Shown one piece after another: positions 32,442-40,474 of a stretch of DNA of 64,000 nt; the stretch's first letter is position 1; every line of letters begins with the position of its first letter. The position numbers and the translations under genes were made by a program. The notes under the pieces are model-generated. The model did not search any database. It saw only the letters and a program-made list of their open reading frames with translations, and had not been told where the DNA came from. Source of the stretch: Rhodococcus sp. 14-2470-1b (lineage in GTDB: Bacteria; Actinomycetota; Actinomycetes; Mycobacteriales; Mycobacteriaceae); assembly GCF_002259415.1 (NCBI RefSeq), contig NZ_NPFY01000004.1:186001-250000 (forward strand), in the 5' to 3' direction.

Positions 32442-33635
32442 TCAGGACCGGTGGTCGTAACCGGGCACGATCGCCTTGGCGGCCTCGACCAGACTGATCT
32501 GATCGACCAGCATGTGCTGTGTGGCAACCGCGATATCGCGGCTGCAGCGACCGAGCGCACTGGGGTTACGGATCGCCTGGCTTCCTGCCCATCGGTGCGC
32601 GAACTGCACGATCTCACCGGCCACTTCCTGCACCCAGGTGGTCACCTGACGCAATCGCGCGCGCTGCTCGTCGGTGATGTCCTCACCGCGGCGTGCGCTG
32701 TCCTCGGCATCGCCGTGCGCCTGGTAGACGTACGCGCGAGCGGCCTGAAGCAGAGCCTCGTTCTTCGCGAAGTCGCGAAGGAAAAGCTGCGATTCCCCGA
32801 CGGCACCGTCATAGCCGGGGCGGTTCTTCTTGGATGCGATTCGGACGACTTCCTCGAGTGCACGGGTGGCAATACCGAGCGCCACCGGTGCGTGACCGCC
32901 GACACCGATGCCGAGAAGACCCAGTTTGTAGACGGGTTCCGGTCGGACGGGCACTGTGGAGAAGGTTTCCATCGTGAACCTGTCCGGGACGAAGACGTCG
33001 TCGACGAGATAGTCGTAGCTTCCGGTTCCGACCATGCCCATCACGTCCCAGTTTCCGAGAAACTCCACGTCGGTACGGGCAAGGAAGCCGATTCGGCAGT
33101 CCGGACCACCGTTGGCGTCGAGCACGGGGTTGCCTGCATCGTCGTGCACGACGAATCCTGCACCGATCCACGATGCGTGCGCCGATCCGCTGCCGAACTG
33201 GAACTTGCCGGTGACCCGATATCCACCGTCGACACGCACTGCCTTACCGGTGGGCATGATCATGCCTGCGGTGATGCCGCGGGCCGGGCCGTCGAACATT
33301 TCGCGGGCTCCGACATCGTTCATGAACCCGACTGCGACTCCGGTGGAGAACGCATTGGCCATCAGCGCCCAGCCGGTGGACCCGTCGGCGCGTGAGATCT
33401 CCTCGATCACCTTCAGCGCTTCGACAATTCCCTTTCCGCCGCCGCCGAATTCGGTAGGGACCAGCAGCCAGAAGAGCTCCTGCTCGACGAGAGCGTCGTA
33501 GACGGCCGACGTGATGGTGGCGTCGGATTCGATGGTGTTCGCTTCGCGTTCGACGACACGGGCAACCGTTCGTGCCCGTTCGGTGTAATCGGGCGACAAG
33601 GTGGTGGTGACGGGAGCGTCGATGGTGCTGGTCAT
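32442..33635 (-). CDS. acyl-CoA dehydrogenase-fold flavin monooxygenase (HsaA-like) or dehydrogenase
   Basis: A 397-residue protein of the acyl-CoA dehydrogenase superfamily. The N-terminal LVPTEFGGGGKGIVEALKVIEEISRADGSTGWALM and the C-terminal type-2 domain (ARAYVYQAHGDAEDSARRGE, FAHRWAGSQAIRNPSALGRCSRD) resemble two-component flavin hydroxylases such as HsaA, which use reduced flavin from a separate reductase. A flavin reductase (36584) lies 3 kb away, which fits. The normal dehydrogenase catalytic glutamate is not obvious. ATG at 33635; the longer open frame upstream is non-homologous. Confidence 0.75.
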   Translation of the reverse strand: MTSTIDAPVTTTLSPDYTERARTVARVVEREANTIESDATITSAVYDALVEQELFWLLVPTEFGGGGKGIVEALKVIEEISRADGSTGWALMANAFSTGVAVGFMNDVGAREMFDGPARGITAGMIMPTGKAVRVDGGYRVTGKFQFGSGSAHASWIGAGFVVHDDAGNPVLDANGGPDCRIGFLARTDVEFLGNWDVMGMVGTGSYDYLVDDVFVPDRFTMETFSTVPVRPEPVYKLGLLGIGVGGHAPVALGIATRALEEVVRIASKKNRPGYDGAVGESQLFLRDFAKNEALLQAARAYVYQAHGDAEDSARRGEDITDEQRARLRQVTTWVQEVAGEIVQFAHRWAGSQAIRNPSALGRCSRDIAVATQHMLVDQISLVEAAKAIVPGYDHRS

Positions 33636-33720
33636 GTGCTGTACGACCTTTCGTTCGAGCACGGCTTCGGTATGACTCACATCACAATGCTCTGCGCAGC
33701 CCCCGGCCGGACGCGCAGAA

Positions 33721-33739
33721 CTACGTGATCCACTACGTG
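33721..33739. promoter_or_regulatory. direct repeat CTACGTG in divergent promoter
   Basis: CTACGTG occurs at 33721-33727 and 33733-33739 (12-bp period) between the divergent flavoprotein gene (start 33635) and the LuxR gene (start 33789). The same heptamer also occurs once at 28761-28767, in front of the large LuxR regulator. It could be a regulator half-site; weak evidence. Confidence 0.3.
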
Positions 33740-33788
33740 CTTGGGAGAACTCGACCGGGAGCAGGGGAAATATCGATAGCATTCGGTC

Positions 33789-34568
33789 ATGCAGTCGCAG
33801 GTGGAGCACACGCGGTCGTGGCAGGACGTGTTGTCCGCCGAGCACATGCGTCGAATCCTGGAAGTCCTGGAAGTTGCGCGCTCGTCGGCAGGTGGGACTC
33901 GATACAAGGAAGCTTTGGTGGATGCCATCGCGACGGTGTTCGACGTCCGCGACGTGACGTTCTTCTTCGGCACGACTTACCCGACGTTGTTCGCCGATCC
34001 CGCGCCCCTGCTCACCGGTGCAGCCGAGCCGTTGCTAGGCGAGTACCAGGAGAGGTGGCGAGACAAGGACGTGTTCGCGCTCCCCCAGGCACGACGCGTA
34101 CTCACCGACGACGGCTTCGCAACACTCGATGATCTGGCGAGACTTCCCGTGCCCCAGCGTTCCTACGTCGAGGATTATCTTGCGCCGCATGGAATGGGCA
34201 CGGCATCGGCGATCCATCTGCGGTTCGCCGACGGTGAGGCGCTGGTGGGCATGTTCGACCGCGAACGGTACTGGGATCGGAGCGACATCACCGCGATGAA
34301 GTTCCTGGCCGGTCATCTGCGTGCGAGCGCGAGATCCGTCGCCATCGGCGAAGCGCCACCCGAGACGGACCCGCTCGTCGGGCTCAGCCCACGGCAGTGG
34401 GATGTCGCGGAGCTGATCGGAGACGGTCTGACCAACGCGGAGATCGCGGTCGAGCTGAACTTGACGGAGATGACAGTCAAGAAATACGTCAGCCGCATCT
34501 TCGACACGACCGGTTTCCGCAATCGCTCTGCCCTCGCGGCGTCGGTGTCTCGGCGGGGCACACCGTAA
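33789..34568 (+). CDS. LuxR-type transcriptional regulator (paralogue of 15585)
   Basis: A 259-residue regulator with a C-terminal LuxR HTH (LSPRQWDVAELIGDGLTNAEIAVELNLTEMTVKKYVSRIF, about residues 200-240) and an N-terminal sensor-like domain. The sensor region has the same landmarks as the regulator at 15585: VFDVRDVTFFFG, EYQERWRDKDVF, YVEDYL. It is divergent from the HsaA-like gene and 85 bp upstream of the LLM oxidoreductase, so it probably controls one or both units. The inducer is unknown. Confidence 0.87.
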   Translation: MQSQVEHTRSWQDVLSAEHMRRILEVLEVARSSAGGTRYKEALVDAIATVFDVRDVTFFFGTTYPTLFADPAPLLTGAAEPLLGEYQERWRDKDVFALPQARRVLTDDGFATLDDLARLPVPQRSYVEDYLAPHGMGTASAIHLRFADGEALVGMFDRERYWDRSDITAMKFLAGHLRASARSVAIGEAPPETDPLVGLSPRQWDVAELIGDGLTNAEIAVELNLTEMTVKKYVSRIFDTTGFRNRSALAASVSRRGTP

Positions 34569-34653
34569 CTGTCCTCTTTCGAGGACTGTTTCACGCTGTG
34601 TCGTGGGTCATACGGTGATCGTGACAATGTTGCCCGTCACACCTGGAGATCAC

Positions 34654-35820
34654 ATGACGCGCCTGAAGTTCGGAACGTTCCTCGCCCCGATCCACACCCC
34701 CGGGCAGAATCCGACGCTGCTTCTGCAGCGCGATCTCGAGCTCGTGGAGTACTTGGAGAAACTGGGGTACGACGAGGCGTGGTTCGGCGAGCACCACTCG
34801 GCGGGCGCTGAGATCTATGCCTCTCCCGAGATCATGATCGCGGCGGCGGGTGAGCGTACGAGCCGCATCAAGCTGGGCACCGGCGTCACGTCCGTGAGCT
34901 ACCACAACCCACTGTGGGCGGCCGAGCGGATGGTGATGCTCGATCACCTCACGCACGGCCGTGTCCTGTTCGGGCTCGGACCGGGCTCGCTTCCCACCGA
35001 CGCCGCGATGCTGGGTCTGTCCCAGATCGACACAAGAGAACTGCTCGCCGAGAACGCCGACATCATCATGCGTCTGCTGCGCGGGGAGACCGTCACCGCC
35101 AAGACTCGGACCCATGAACTGTTCGACGCCAAGATTCAGATGGCGCCGTACTCCGACCCGCTGTTCGACGTCGTCGTCGCGGCCATCGCGTCGCCCACCG
35201 GTGCTCGCCTGGCCGGGAAGCACGGCATCGGATTGCTCTCCATCGCAGCAACTCTCACGCCCGACGGGTTCAGCGCGCTGCAGCATCACTGGGGGATGCT
35301 CGAAGAATTCGCCGAGCAGGCAGGCCGCGCCGACGAGGTGGACCGTTCGACGTGGCGTCTCGTCGGACCGTTCCACATTGCCGAGACCGTCGAGCAGGCC
35401 TACGAGGACGTCGAACACGGAATCGAGTACTGGTTCAACTACCTTCAACATGTTGCCGCGTTCCCGCAGATGGATGTTCGCGGTACCAACAAGAAGGAAA
35501 TGATCGACTTCATCAACACCTCCGGCATCGGCGTCATCGGTACCGCCGAGCAGGCCCGCGCTCAAGTACAGCGCCTTGTCGATCAGTCGGGCGGGTTCGG
35601 GACTTTGCTGGTACAGGGCCACGACTGGGCGAATCCGCAGGCTACCAAGCGTTCCTACGAACTGTTCGCCCAGGACGTCATGCCGTACTTCCAGGGCCAG
35701 GCGCAGCCGATGCTCGACGCCGCCGAGCGTGCGCAGGCCGTCCGAGAAGGGCAGGCCGACGAGCACCGCAAGGCCGTCGACCACATGACCAAGAAGTACA
35801 ACGCAGAACTCGGGCGGTGA
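34654..35820 (+). CDS. LLM-class flavin-dependent oxidoreductase
   Basis: A luciferase-fold TIM-barrel protein of 388 residues, beginning LKFGTFLAPIHTPGQNPTL and containing YDEAWFGEHHSAGAE, RIKLGTGVTSVSYHNPLWAAERM and DHLTHGRVLFGLGPGS. These are features of FMN-dependent monooxygenases of the bacterial luciferase/LimB type. Such enzymes need reduced flavin; the flavin reductase 0.8 kb downstream in the same operon is a natural partner. CTGGAGAT lies 5 bases before the ATG at 34654. Substrate is unknown; a ketone or terpene Baeyer-Villiger or epoxidation role would suit the surroundings. Confidence 0.85.
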   Translation: MTRLKFGTFLAPIHTPGQNPTLLLQRDLELVEYLEKLGYDEAWFGEHHSAGAEIYASPEIMIAAAGERTSRIKLGTGVTSVSYHNPLWAAERMVMLDHLTHGRVLFGLGPGSLPTDAAMLGLSQIDTRELLAENADIIMRLLRGETVTAKTRTHELFDAKIQMAPYSDPLFDVVVAAIASPTGARLAGKHGIGLLSIAATLTPDGFSALQHHWGMLEEFAEQAGRADEVDRSTWRLVGPFHIAETVEQAYEDVEHGIEYWFNYLQHVAAFPQMDVRGTNKKEMIDFINTSGIGVIGTAEQARAQVQRLVDQSGGFGTLLVQGHDWANPQATKRSYELFAQDVMPYFQGQAQPMLDAAERAQAVREGQADEHRKAVDHMTKKYNAELGR

Positions 35821-35826
35821 TCGGAC

Positions 35827-36243
35827 ATGGCATCGGTGTCTGTGCGCCAGGAGTACTCGCAGTCCGCGGAATCGGTGTGGGCTGTGGTCGGTGACCCGGC
35901 CGGCGCCGCGAACTGGATACCGTCGCTCGAGACCTCACGTCTGGAGGACGACGTACGCCACGTCGTCTTCACCGACGGTAATCCCGCCCGGGAGCGGATC
36001 GTGTCCCACGACGACGAGAACCGCACGTACACCTACGAATACATCGACGGGCCACTTCCGCTCGCGAAGTACACCTCCACCATCCGCGTCGACGCCACCG
36101 CGACGGGATCCGTCATCTCGTGGGACGCCGAGTTCACCGCTGCCGGTGACGATCCGGCTGCCCTCGAATCGCAGCTCGAGACCGGAATCGGCGAGATCTA
36201 CCAGGGCGCACTGGACGAAGTCGCTCGCGTGGCCGCACCGTGA
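35827..36243 (+). CDS. SRPBCC-fold (START-like) protein
   Basis: A 138-residue protein with the polyketide cyclase/START-like pattern: SVRQEYSQSAESVWAVVGDPAGAANWIPSLETS at the start, a beta sheet with VVFTDGNPARERIVSHDDENRTYTYEYIDG, and a final long helix YQGALDEVARVA. The cavity fold binds hydrophobic ligands, and some members are dehydratases or carrier proteins. It lies 6 bp after the LLM gene and overlaps the next by GTGA, so it is in the operon. No catalytic residue can be named. Confidence 0.78.
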   Translation: MASVSVRQEYSQSAESVWAVVGDPAGAANWIPSLETSRLEDDVRHVVFTDGNPARERIVSHDDENRTYTYEYIDGPLPLAKYTSTIRVDATATGSVISWDAEFTAAGDDPAALESQLETGIGEIYQGALDEVARVAAP

Positions 36244-36575
36244 GCGAATCGTTGACGAATCTGTTCGAGAAGGTCACGGTGATGCACTCGGCCGATCACT
36301 GGGCAGACGCTCACCGCGACCTGACCGACATCTTCGGCCCGGCCTCGTTCTCCGACGGCGCTGCGTGGGCGGTGTTTCCTGGACTCAGTCTGTCCGACGA
36401 GCAGGGGCCTCCGTGGTCTCTGCTCGCCAAGACCGCCGATCTCGACGCCGTTGCACGGGAGGCGGCACGTCTGGGGTGGACGGTCGGCGAACCCGCGGTC
36501 GGTGGGCACGAGACACACCTTCCGTTGACCACGCCCGCGGGCCTCACCGTCGTCGCATATTCCCCTAAAAGGTAA
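36240..36575 (+). CDS. VOC/glyoxalase-fold-like small protein
   Basis: A 111-residue protein starting with GTG that overlaps the previous stop. The pattern of VTVMHSADHWADAHRDLTDIFGPA, then a strand pair (GPPWSLLAKTADLDAVAREAARLGWTV) and HETHLPLTTPAGLTVVAYSP suggests one vicinal-oxygen-chelate module. The metal ligands needed for a glyoxalase or dioxygenase are not clearly paired within this single module, so a dimer would be required. It may handle a reactive product of the flavin monooxygenase. Low-moderate confidence in the fold. Confidence 0.55.
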   Translation: MSESLTNLFEKVTVMHSADHWADAHRDLTDIFGPASFSDGAAWAVFPGLSLSDEQGPPWSLLAKTADLDAVAREAARLGWTVGEPAVGGHETHLPLTTPAGLTVVAYSPKR

Positions 36576-36583
36576 GGACTTTC

Positions 36584-37072
36584 ATGAACGACACCGCTGT
36601 CGACCCGGCCCACTTCCGCACGGTGCTCGGCGAATTCACCACGGGGGTAGTGGTCGTGACTTCACTCGATTCCGAGGGCACTCCCATCGGGCTGGCCGTC
36701 GGATCGTTCGCGTCGGTGTCGTTGGAACCACCACTGGTGGCATTCTTCGTCGCGCACACCTCGACGACTTTCCCGAGAATCGCTGCTGCCGGACGATTCT
36801 GCGCGAACATTCTCTCGCACGATCAAGTCGATGTGTGCCGGGGGTTCTCGCGTTCCGGAGGCAACAAGTTCGACGGCGTCGCGTGGGAACCGTCGCCGAG
36901 TGGAAGTCCCGTTCTCGAGGGGGTACACGGATGGATCGACTGCACGATCACCTCGGTGCAGCGGCTGGGCGATCACGATCTGGTGGTCGGAGAGGTTCAT
37001 CAGCTCGACGCAGCGGCCGGTGATCGCTCGCCGTTGGTGTTCTATCGCTCCGGGTTTCACGCGCTGCGCTGA
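36584..37072 (+). CDS. flavin reductase (HsaB / HpaC-like)
   Basis: A 162-residue flavin reductase domain protein. It starts DPAHFRTVLGEFTTGVVVVTSLDSEGTP, continues with GLAVGSFASVSLEPPLVAFFVAHTSTTFPRI and GRFCANILSHDQ, and ends LVFYRSGFHAL, the usual FMN/FAD:NAD(P)H reductase profile. It supplies reduced flavin to a two-component monooxygenase; candidates are the LLM enzyme (34654) in its own operon and the HsaA-like enzyme (32442). AAAAGGTAAGG precedes the ATG. Confidence 0.9.
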   Translation: MNDTAVDPAHFRTVLGEFTTGVVVVTSLDSEGTPIGLAVGSFASVSLEPPLVAFFVAHTSTTFPRIAAAGRFCANILSHDQVDVCRGFSRSGGNKFDGVAWEPSPSGSPVLEGVHGWIDCTITSVQRLGDHDLVVGEVHQLDAAAGDRSPLVFYRSGFHALR

Positions 37073-37087
37073 TCCGGTACCACCGGG

Positions 37088-37125
37088 ACCCTCGGTGGTG
37101 CGCGTCCGTGCGCACCACCGAGGGT
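37088..37125. terminator. bidirectional terminator hairpin
   Basis: ACCCTCGGTGGTGCGC (37088-37103) and its complement (37110-37125) give a perfect 16-bp stem with a 6-base loop between the convergent flavin reductase and ABM-domain genes. Confidence 0.9.
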
Positions 37126-37130
37126 TTCGG

Positions 37131-37454
37131 TCAGCCGACCTTCATTTCCCCCATCTCGCCCCAGCCGGTGGCGTCGATGGTCTCGCTGATGATCTTCGGA
37201 GTGGAGGCGAGTCCCTTCGGCAGTTCTTCGACGGCCTTCTTGAAGTGATCGCTGTTCACGTGCGCTCCACCTGCGTCACCGTCGCGGAATGCCTCGACGA
37301 GGACGTAGACGTTCGGCTCTTCCAGGCTGCGTGACCATTCGAACCACAGATTGCCTTCCTCGGCGCGTGTTGCTGCGGTGAACTCGGCCACGTGCTCCGG
37401 CCAGCGCTCGGTCCAGTCGGGCTTGGTCTCGAACTTGACGACGATGAAGATCAT
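37131..37454 (-). CDS. antibiotic biosynthesis monooxygenase (ABM) domain protein
   Basis: A 107-residue ferredoxin-like-fold protein: FIVVKFETKPDWTERWPEHVAEFTAATRAEEGNLWFEWSRS, then VYVLVEAFRDGDAGGAHVNSDHFKKAVEELP. This is the ABM pattern (YgiN-like quinol monooxygenase). Cofactor-free oxygenation or a protective quinone role is possible. It is the last gene of the leftward operon, 24 bp after the alcohol dehydrogenase, with AGGAG before its ATG. Confidence 0.82.
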   Translation of the reverse strand: MIFIVVKFETKPDWTERWPEHVAEFTAATRAEEGNLWFEWSRSLEEPNVYVLVEAFRDGDAGGAHVNSDHFKKAVEELPKGLASTPKIISETIDATGWGEMGEMKVG

Positions 37455-37478
37455 GAAAGCTCCTATACGGTGACGAGA

Positions 37479-38513
37479 TCAGGGTGTGAGGATCGCACGG
37501 CCGCGGATGGCCCCGGCATCGAGATCGTCGATGGCACTTTGGAAGTCGTCGAGCGCGTACTTCGCGGTGTGCAACACCACCGATCCCCGAGCAGCCAAGG
37601 CCATCAGGTCGCACAGGTCGTTGTAGGACCCCACCAGGTTACCGATGATGTTGATCTCGGAGGACACGATGTCGATGGTGGGGACGTCGATGTTCTCGCC
37701 GTATCCGACGACGTAGTAGTTGCCGGCGCCGCGCAGCATCGCCACGCCTTCCTTCGTCGCGCCGCCTTCGCCGACGAAGTCGATGACGGCTTCTCCGCCG
37801 TTGCCGTTCGTGAGTTCCAGTACCTGGTCGATGTGGGTGCCGTCGGCGACGATGCCGTGATCGGCCCCGATGGACGTGGCCAGTTCGACGGCCGCCTTGT
37901 TGCGGTCGACGACGACAATTTCCGCGGCCGTCAGCGATTTCAGTACCTGGATACCGATGTGTCCCAGGCCTCCCGCACCGATGACGACCACCTTGTCACG
38001 TGGTGTCAGGTGCTTCGACGCCTTGGCTGCCGCGTGATACGCCGTCAGGCCTGCGTCGGCGAGGGCCGCGACGTCGGCGGGTTCGAGCGCGTCGTCGATC
38101 TTGACGACGCTTCGCGCGGACGTCTTCAGGTACTCGGCGTATCCACCGTTGGTGTCGATGCCGGGGAACTGATTGAACTCGCAGTGCACGTCGTCCCCCG
38201 ATCGGCAGGCGCGGCACAGTCCGCACGTGATCAGCGGGTGGACGATCACCTTGTCGCCTTCGGCGACGTTGGTGACGGCGGACCCGACCGCGTGCACCCA
38301 TCCCGCGTTCTCGTGACCGATCGTGTACGGCAGCTGTACGTTCGATTTCTCTGCCCACTGCCCTTCCAGGATGTGCAGGTCGGTTCGGCACACCCCGGCG
38401 CCGCCGATCTTCACGATGACGTCGAAAGGTCCTGTGGGCGTTGGAATCGGGAGCTCGGTCATCTTCAGTTTGTCGTGGTATCCCACAACCTGTACGGCTC
38501 TCATCGTGCTCAT
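37479..38513 (-). CDS. zinc-dependent alcohol dehydrogenase (mim/prm-operon type)
   Basis: A 344-residue medium-chain dehydrogenase. Zinc ligands are in AGVCRTDLH (about residue 40) and GHENAG, the structural site is CGLCRACRSGDDVHC, and the NAD motif is IGAGGLGHIGIQVLK. In propane/alkane monooxygenase operons (mim, prm) an enzyme of this type oxidises the alcohol made by the monooxygenase, and the upstream DUF59 and amidohydrolase genes are also in that order. Here the monooxygenase is missing, so the alcohol must come from elsewhere. Confidence 0.88.
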   Translation of the reverse strand: MSTMRAVQVVGYHDKLKMTELPIPTPTGPFDVIVKIGGAGVCRTDLHILEGQWAEKSNVQLPYTIGHENAGWVHAVGSAVTNVAEGDKVIVHPLITCGLCRACRSGDDVHCEFNQFPGIDTNGGYAEYLKTSARSVVKIDDALEPADVAALADAGLTAYHAAAKASKHLTPRDKVVVIGAGGLGHIGIQVLKSLTAAEIVVVDRNKAAVELATSIGADHGIVADGTHIDQVLELTNGNGGEAVIDFVGEGGATKEGVAMLRGAGNYYVVGYGENIDVPTIDIVSSEINIIGNLVGSYNDLCDLMALAARGSVVLHTAKYALDDFQSAIDDLDAGAIRGRAILTP

Positions 38514-38534
38514 CTTCTCGTCCTTAACGGGGGT

Positions 38535-39242
38535 TCAAGCGTTGACAGTGGTGCGATCGGGGTCGTCGTAGCGGGTCCGAAGCAACCCTCGGCAGAAGTG
38601 CGCGTTGCCGTCGATCGAGATGCGCGTCGACCGTGCACGTCGCAATGCAAGCGGTACGTCGATCTGGGCATAGTCGTTTCCCTCGTGATCGACCATCACA
38701 ATGCTGTCCGGAGTCGTCGGCAGTCCGATGGTGCTTCGTCGCCGCAGCAGTGCATGTGTCGTCTCGTCGTCGGGCAGCTCACCCAGCAGCACAGTGCCCA
38801 TCTCACGCATGTCTCGTGACGGATCCCTCCGCAGAAGCGCCGTCAAGCACCGCTCCATCGCCGCGACGTGGGCCTTCCGCTGGAAGGTCGTCCGGAGCTC
38901 GTCCAGATCGTCTTCTGCTTCGTGCGCGAACGTACCGCGGTAGCCCGCATCGGCGGCGAGCCCGGTGTTGATGATCGCCGAATCGTGGTGATCGTCGAGT
39001 TCGACGGTCACCTGCGCGGTCCACTCGAGCGTCGTCAGAACATCTTTCGCATCCGATGCCATCAGATACGCGAAGTTGGGCGCGCAGAACGACGTCGGAA
39101 GCCGCAAGTGCACCACTACGTCACCCTCGCCCGACACGGTGACCGACTGTACGAAATCGAGATCGGTGATGGGCTGGTCGAGCTCGGGATCGACCACCGC
39201 CCCGAGCGCCTCCAGCGCCGCGGCTTCTCTGATGTCCGGCAC
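38535..39242 (-). CDS. DUF59/MIP18-like protein of monooxygenase operons
   Basis: A 235-residue protein. Residues about 10-90 are a MIP18/DUF59 iron-sulfur assembly-type domain (VVDPELDQPITDLDFVQSV, then the cysteine-containing LRLPTSFCAPNFAYLMASDA). The rest (DELRTTFQRKAHVAAMERCL and RRSTIGLPTTPDSIVMVDHEG) is the extension seen in proteins encoded beside binuclear-iron monooxygenases. It may help assemble the di-iron or iron-sulfur centre. Two bases separate it from the amidohydrolase gene and 21 from the dehydrogenase. Confidence 0.82.
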   Translation of the reverse strand: MPDIREAAALEALGAVVDPELDQPITDLDFVQSVTVSGEGDVVVHLRLPTSFCAPNFAYLMASDAKDVLTTLEWTAQVTVELDDHHDSAIINTGLAADAGYRGTFAHEAEDDLDELRTTFQRKAHVAAMERCLTALLRRDPSRDMREMGTVLLGELPDDETTHALLRRRSTIGLPTTPDSIVMVDHEGNDYAQIDVPLALRRARSTRISIDGNAHFCRGLLRTRYDDPDRTTVNA

Positions 39243-39244
39243 GG

Positions 39245-40297
39245 TTACGCACCAACCAGGTGCTCGTCAGCGGCCTGTTCTGCGCCGCGAGGTCCGGTCT
39301 CTGTCTCGTCGGCATCGGCAAGACGGAGATCCTCCGGGACCGGAATGTCGTACATCTTCGCGGCGTTCAGGCCGAGGATCTTCTTCTTCTGGTCCAGGGT
39401 GATCTGTGGATACTCGCTCAACTCGTCGGGGATCTGGAAGTCGACGAATGTCTCGATCAGCCACCTCGGAGTCCACAGGGCGTAGTCGGAGGAGAACTGG
39501 ATGCGATCTTCGCCGAGCCAGTACAGAAGTTCTCCGATGATTTGACCGAAGTACTTCGGCCTGGTGTGCATGAAGGGCATGGCGACGGCGAGTCCGGCAT
39601 GCACGTTCGGTTCCTGGGTGGCGATCCAGCAGAAGTCTTCGAGGCGAGGTAGTCCGCAGTGTTCGACGACGAAGTTCAGATCGGTGAAGTCGGTCGCGAT
39701 GTGGTCGACATCGGCGACGTCGAAGGCGTCGCGGTCGAGCGGCCTGATCGTCGGGCCCTTGTGGACGTGGATATTGGTGATCCCGAGTTCACGGCATACC
39801 TCGAGGTAGCGGCGAGTCCAGTCGTCGTCGAGCTTGTATCCGCGGGAATCACCGTTCCACTCGGCGGTGTAGAGCTTCACGCCTTTCAAGCCGAATCGCT
39901 CGGCATCGGCCCGCAGCTGATCGAGGCCCGCCTCGCCGTTGCGAGGGTCGAAATTGTGGTTGTACGTCAAGATGTCGGAATGCTTCTGGGTCAGCGCCCA
40001 CGCTTCCTCGGTCTGACCGAATCCGTTCACGTAGAACTCGCCGAGATGAGCCGGCTGAAAAATCGCGTGGTCGACGTAACCGTCGATGAACAGGTCTTTG
40101 ATCAGGCGTTCGCCGCCCTGGTAGAGGTACTCGTCGTACGTCCAGAGCTCGGATTCCGGTGACAGGTTGCGGTGGTAGTCGTAGAAGCAGTCGATGAACT
40201 GCTTGCCGTGGATGTTGCGCTGGTTCTCCCTGCGCGCATCCCACAACGCCACGTGCGCGTCGACGATGAAGAAGCTGTCGTCACCCTTTTTGTACAT
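39245..40297 (-). CDS. amidohydrolase-2 family protein (mim/prm-operon type)
   Basis: A 350-residue TIM-barrel metal hydrolase. The N-terminal metal motif normally HxH reads IVDAHVALWD, with one His kept, and later segments are NIHVHKGPTIRPL, NFVVEHCGLPRLED and IQFSSDYALWTPRW, where the Asp ligand sits. Proteins of this type are encoded directly after alkane monooxygenase genes and are needed for activity of the monooxygenase, probably in maturation rather than hydrolysis. The ATG at 40297 follows GAAGGAA. It heads the leftward four-gene operon, divergent from the MimR-like activator. Confidence 0.85.
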   Translation of the reverse strand: MYKKGDDSFFIVDAHVALWDARRENQRNIHGKQFIDCFYDYHRNLSPESELWTYDEYLYQGGERLIKDLFIDGYVDHAIFQPAHLGEFYVNGFGQTEEAWALTQKHSDILTYNHNFDPRNGEAGLDQLRADAERFGLKGVKLYTAEWNGDSRGYKLDDDWTRRYLEVCRELGITNIHVHKGPTIRPLDRDAFDVADVDHIATDFTDLNFVVEHCGLPRLEDFCWIATQEPNVHAGLAVAMPFMHTRPKYFGQIIGELLYWLGEDRIQFSSDYALWTPRWLIETFVDFQIPDELSEYPQITLDQKKKILGLNAAKMYDIPVPEDLRLADADETETGPRGAEQAADEHLVGA

Positions 40298-40382
40298 GTC
40301 GAATTCCTTCCGTCGTGTGACTGGCGCCACAGTTCGTAGTTCGACGGTAGGTCCGATCGCCCCGGCAGCCGAGGCCCTGGCT

Positions 40383-40397
40383 GTCTCAATCTGAGAC
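40383..40397. promoter_or_regulatory. inverted repeat, probable activator site
   Basis: GTCTCA-ATC-TGAGAC is a perfect 6-bp inverted repeat with a 3-base centre, in the 177-bp gap between the amidohydrolase start (40297) and the MimR-like gene (40475). Symmetric TGAGAC-type sites are a reasonable target for a Fis-type HTH dimer. Binding is inferred. Confidence 0.6.
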
Positions 40398-40474
40398 GTC
40401 GCATCGTCGTCCTCTTATGTAATCTGGATCACACGCATCGGAGACGGTGCGCACTCCCGACCACGAGGACTTCG

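Noticed and set aside
40298..40474. Sigma-54 (-24/-12) promoter for the amidohydrolase operon
   Set aside because: No GG-N10-GC element was found, and the activator lacks a GAFTGA loop.
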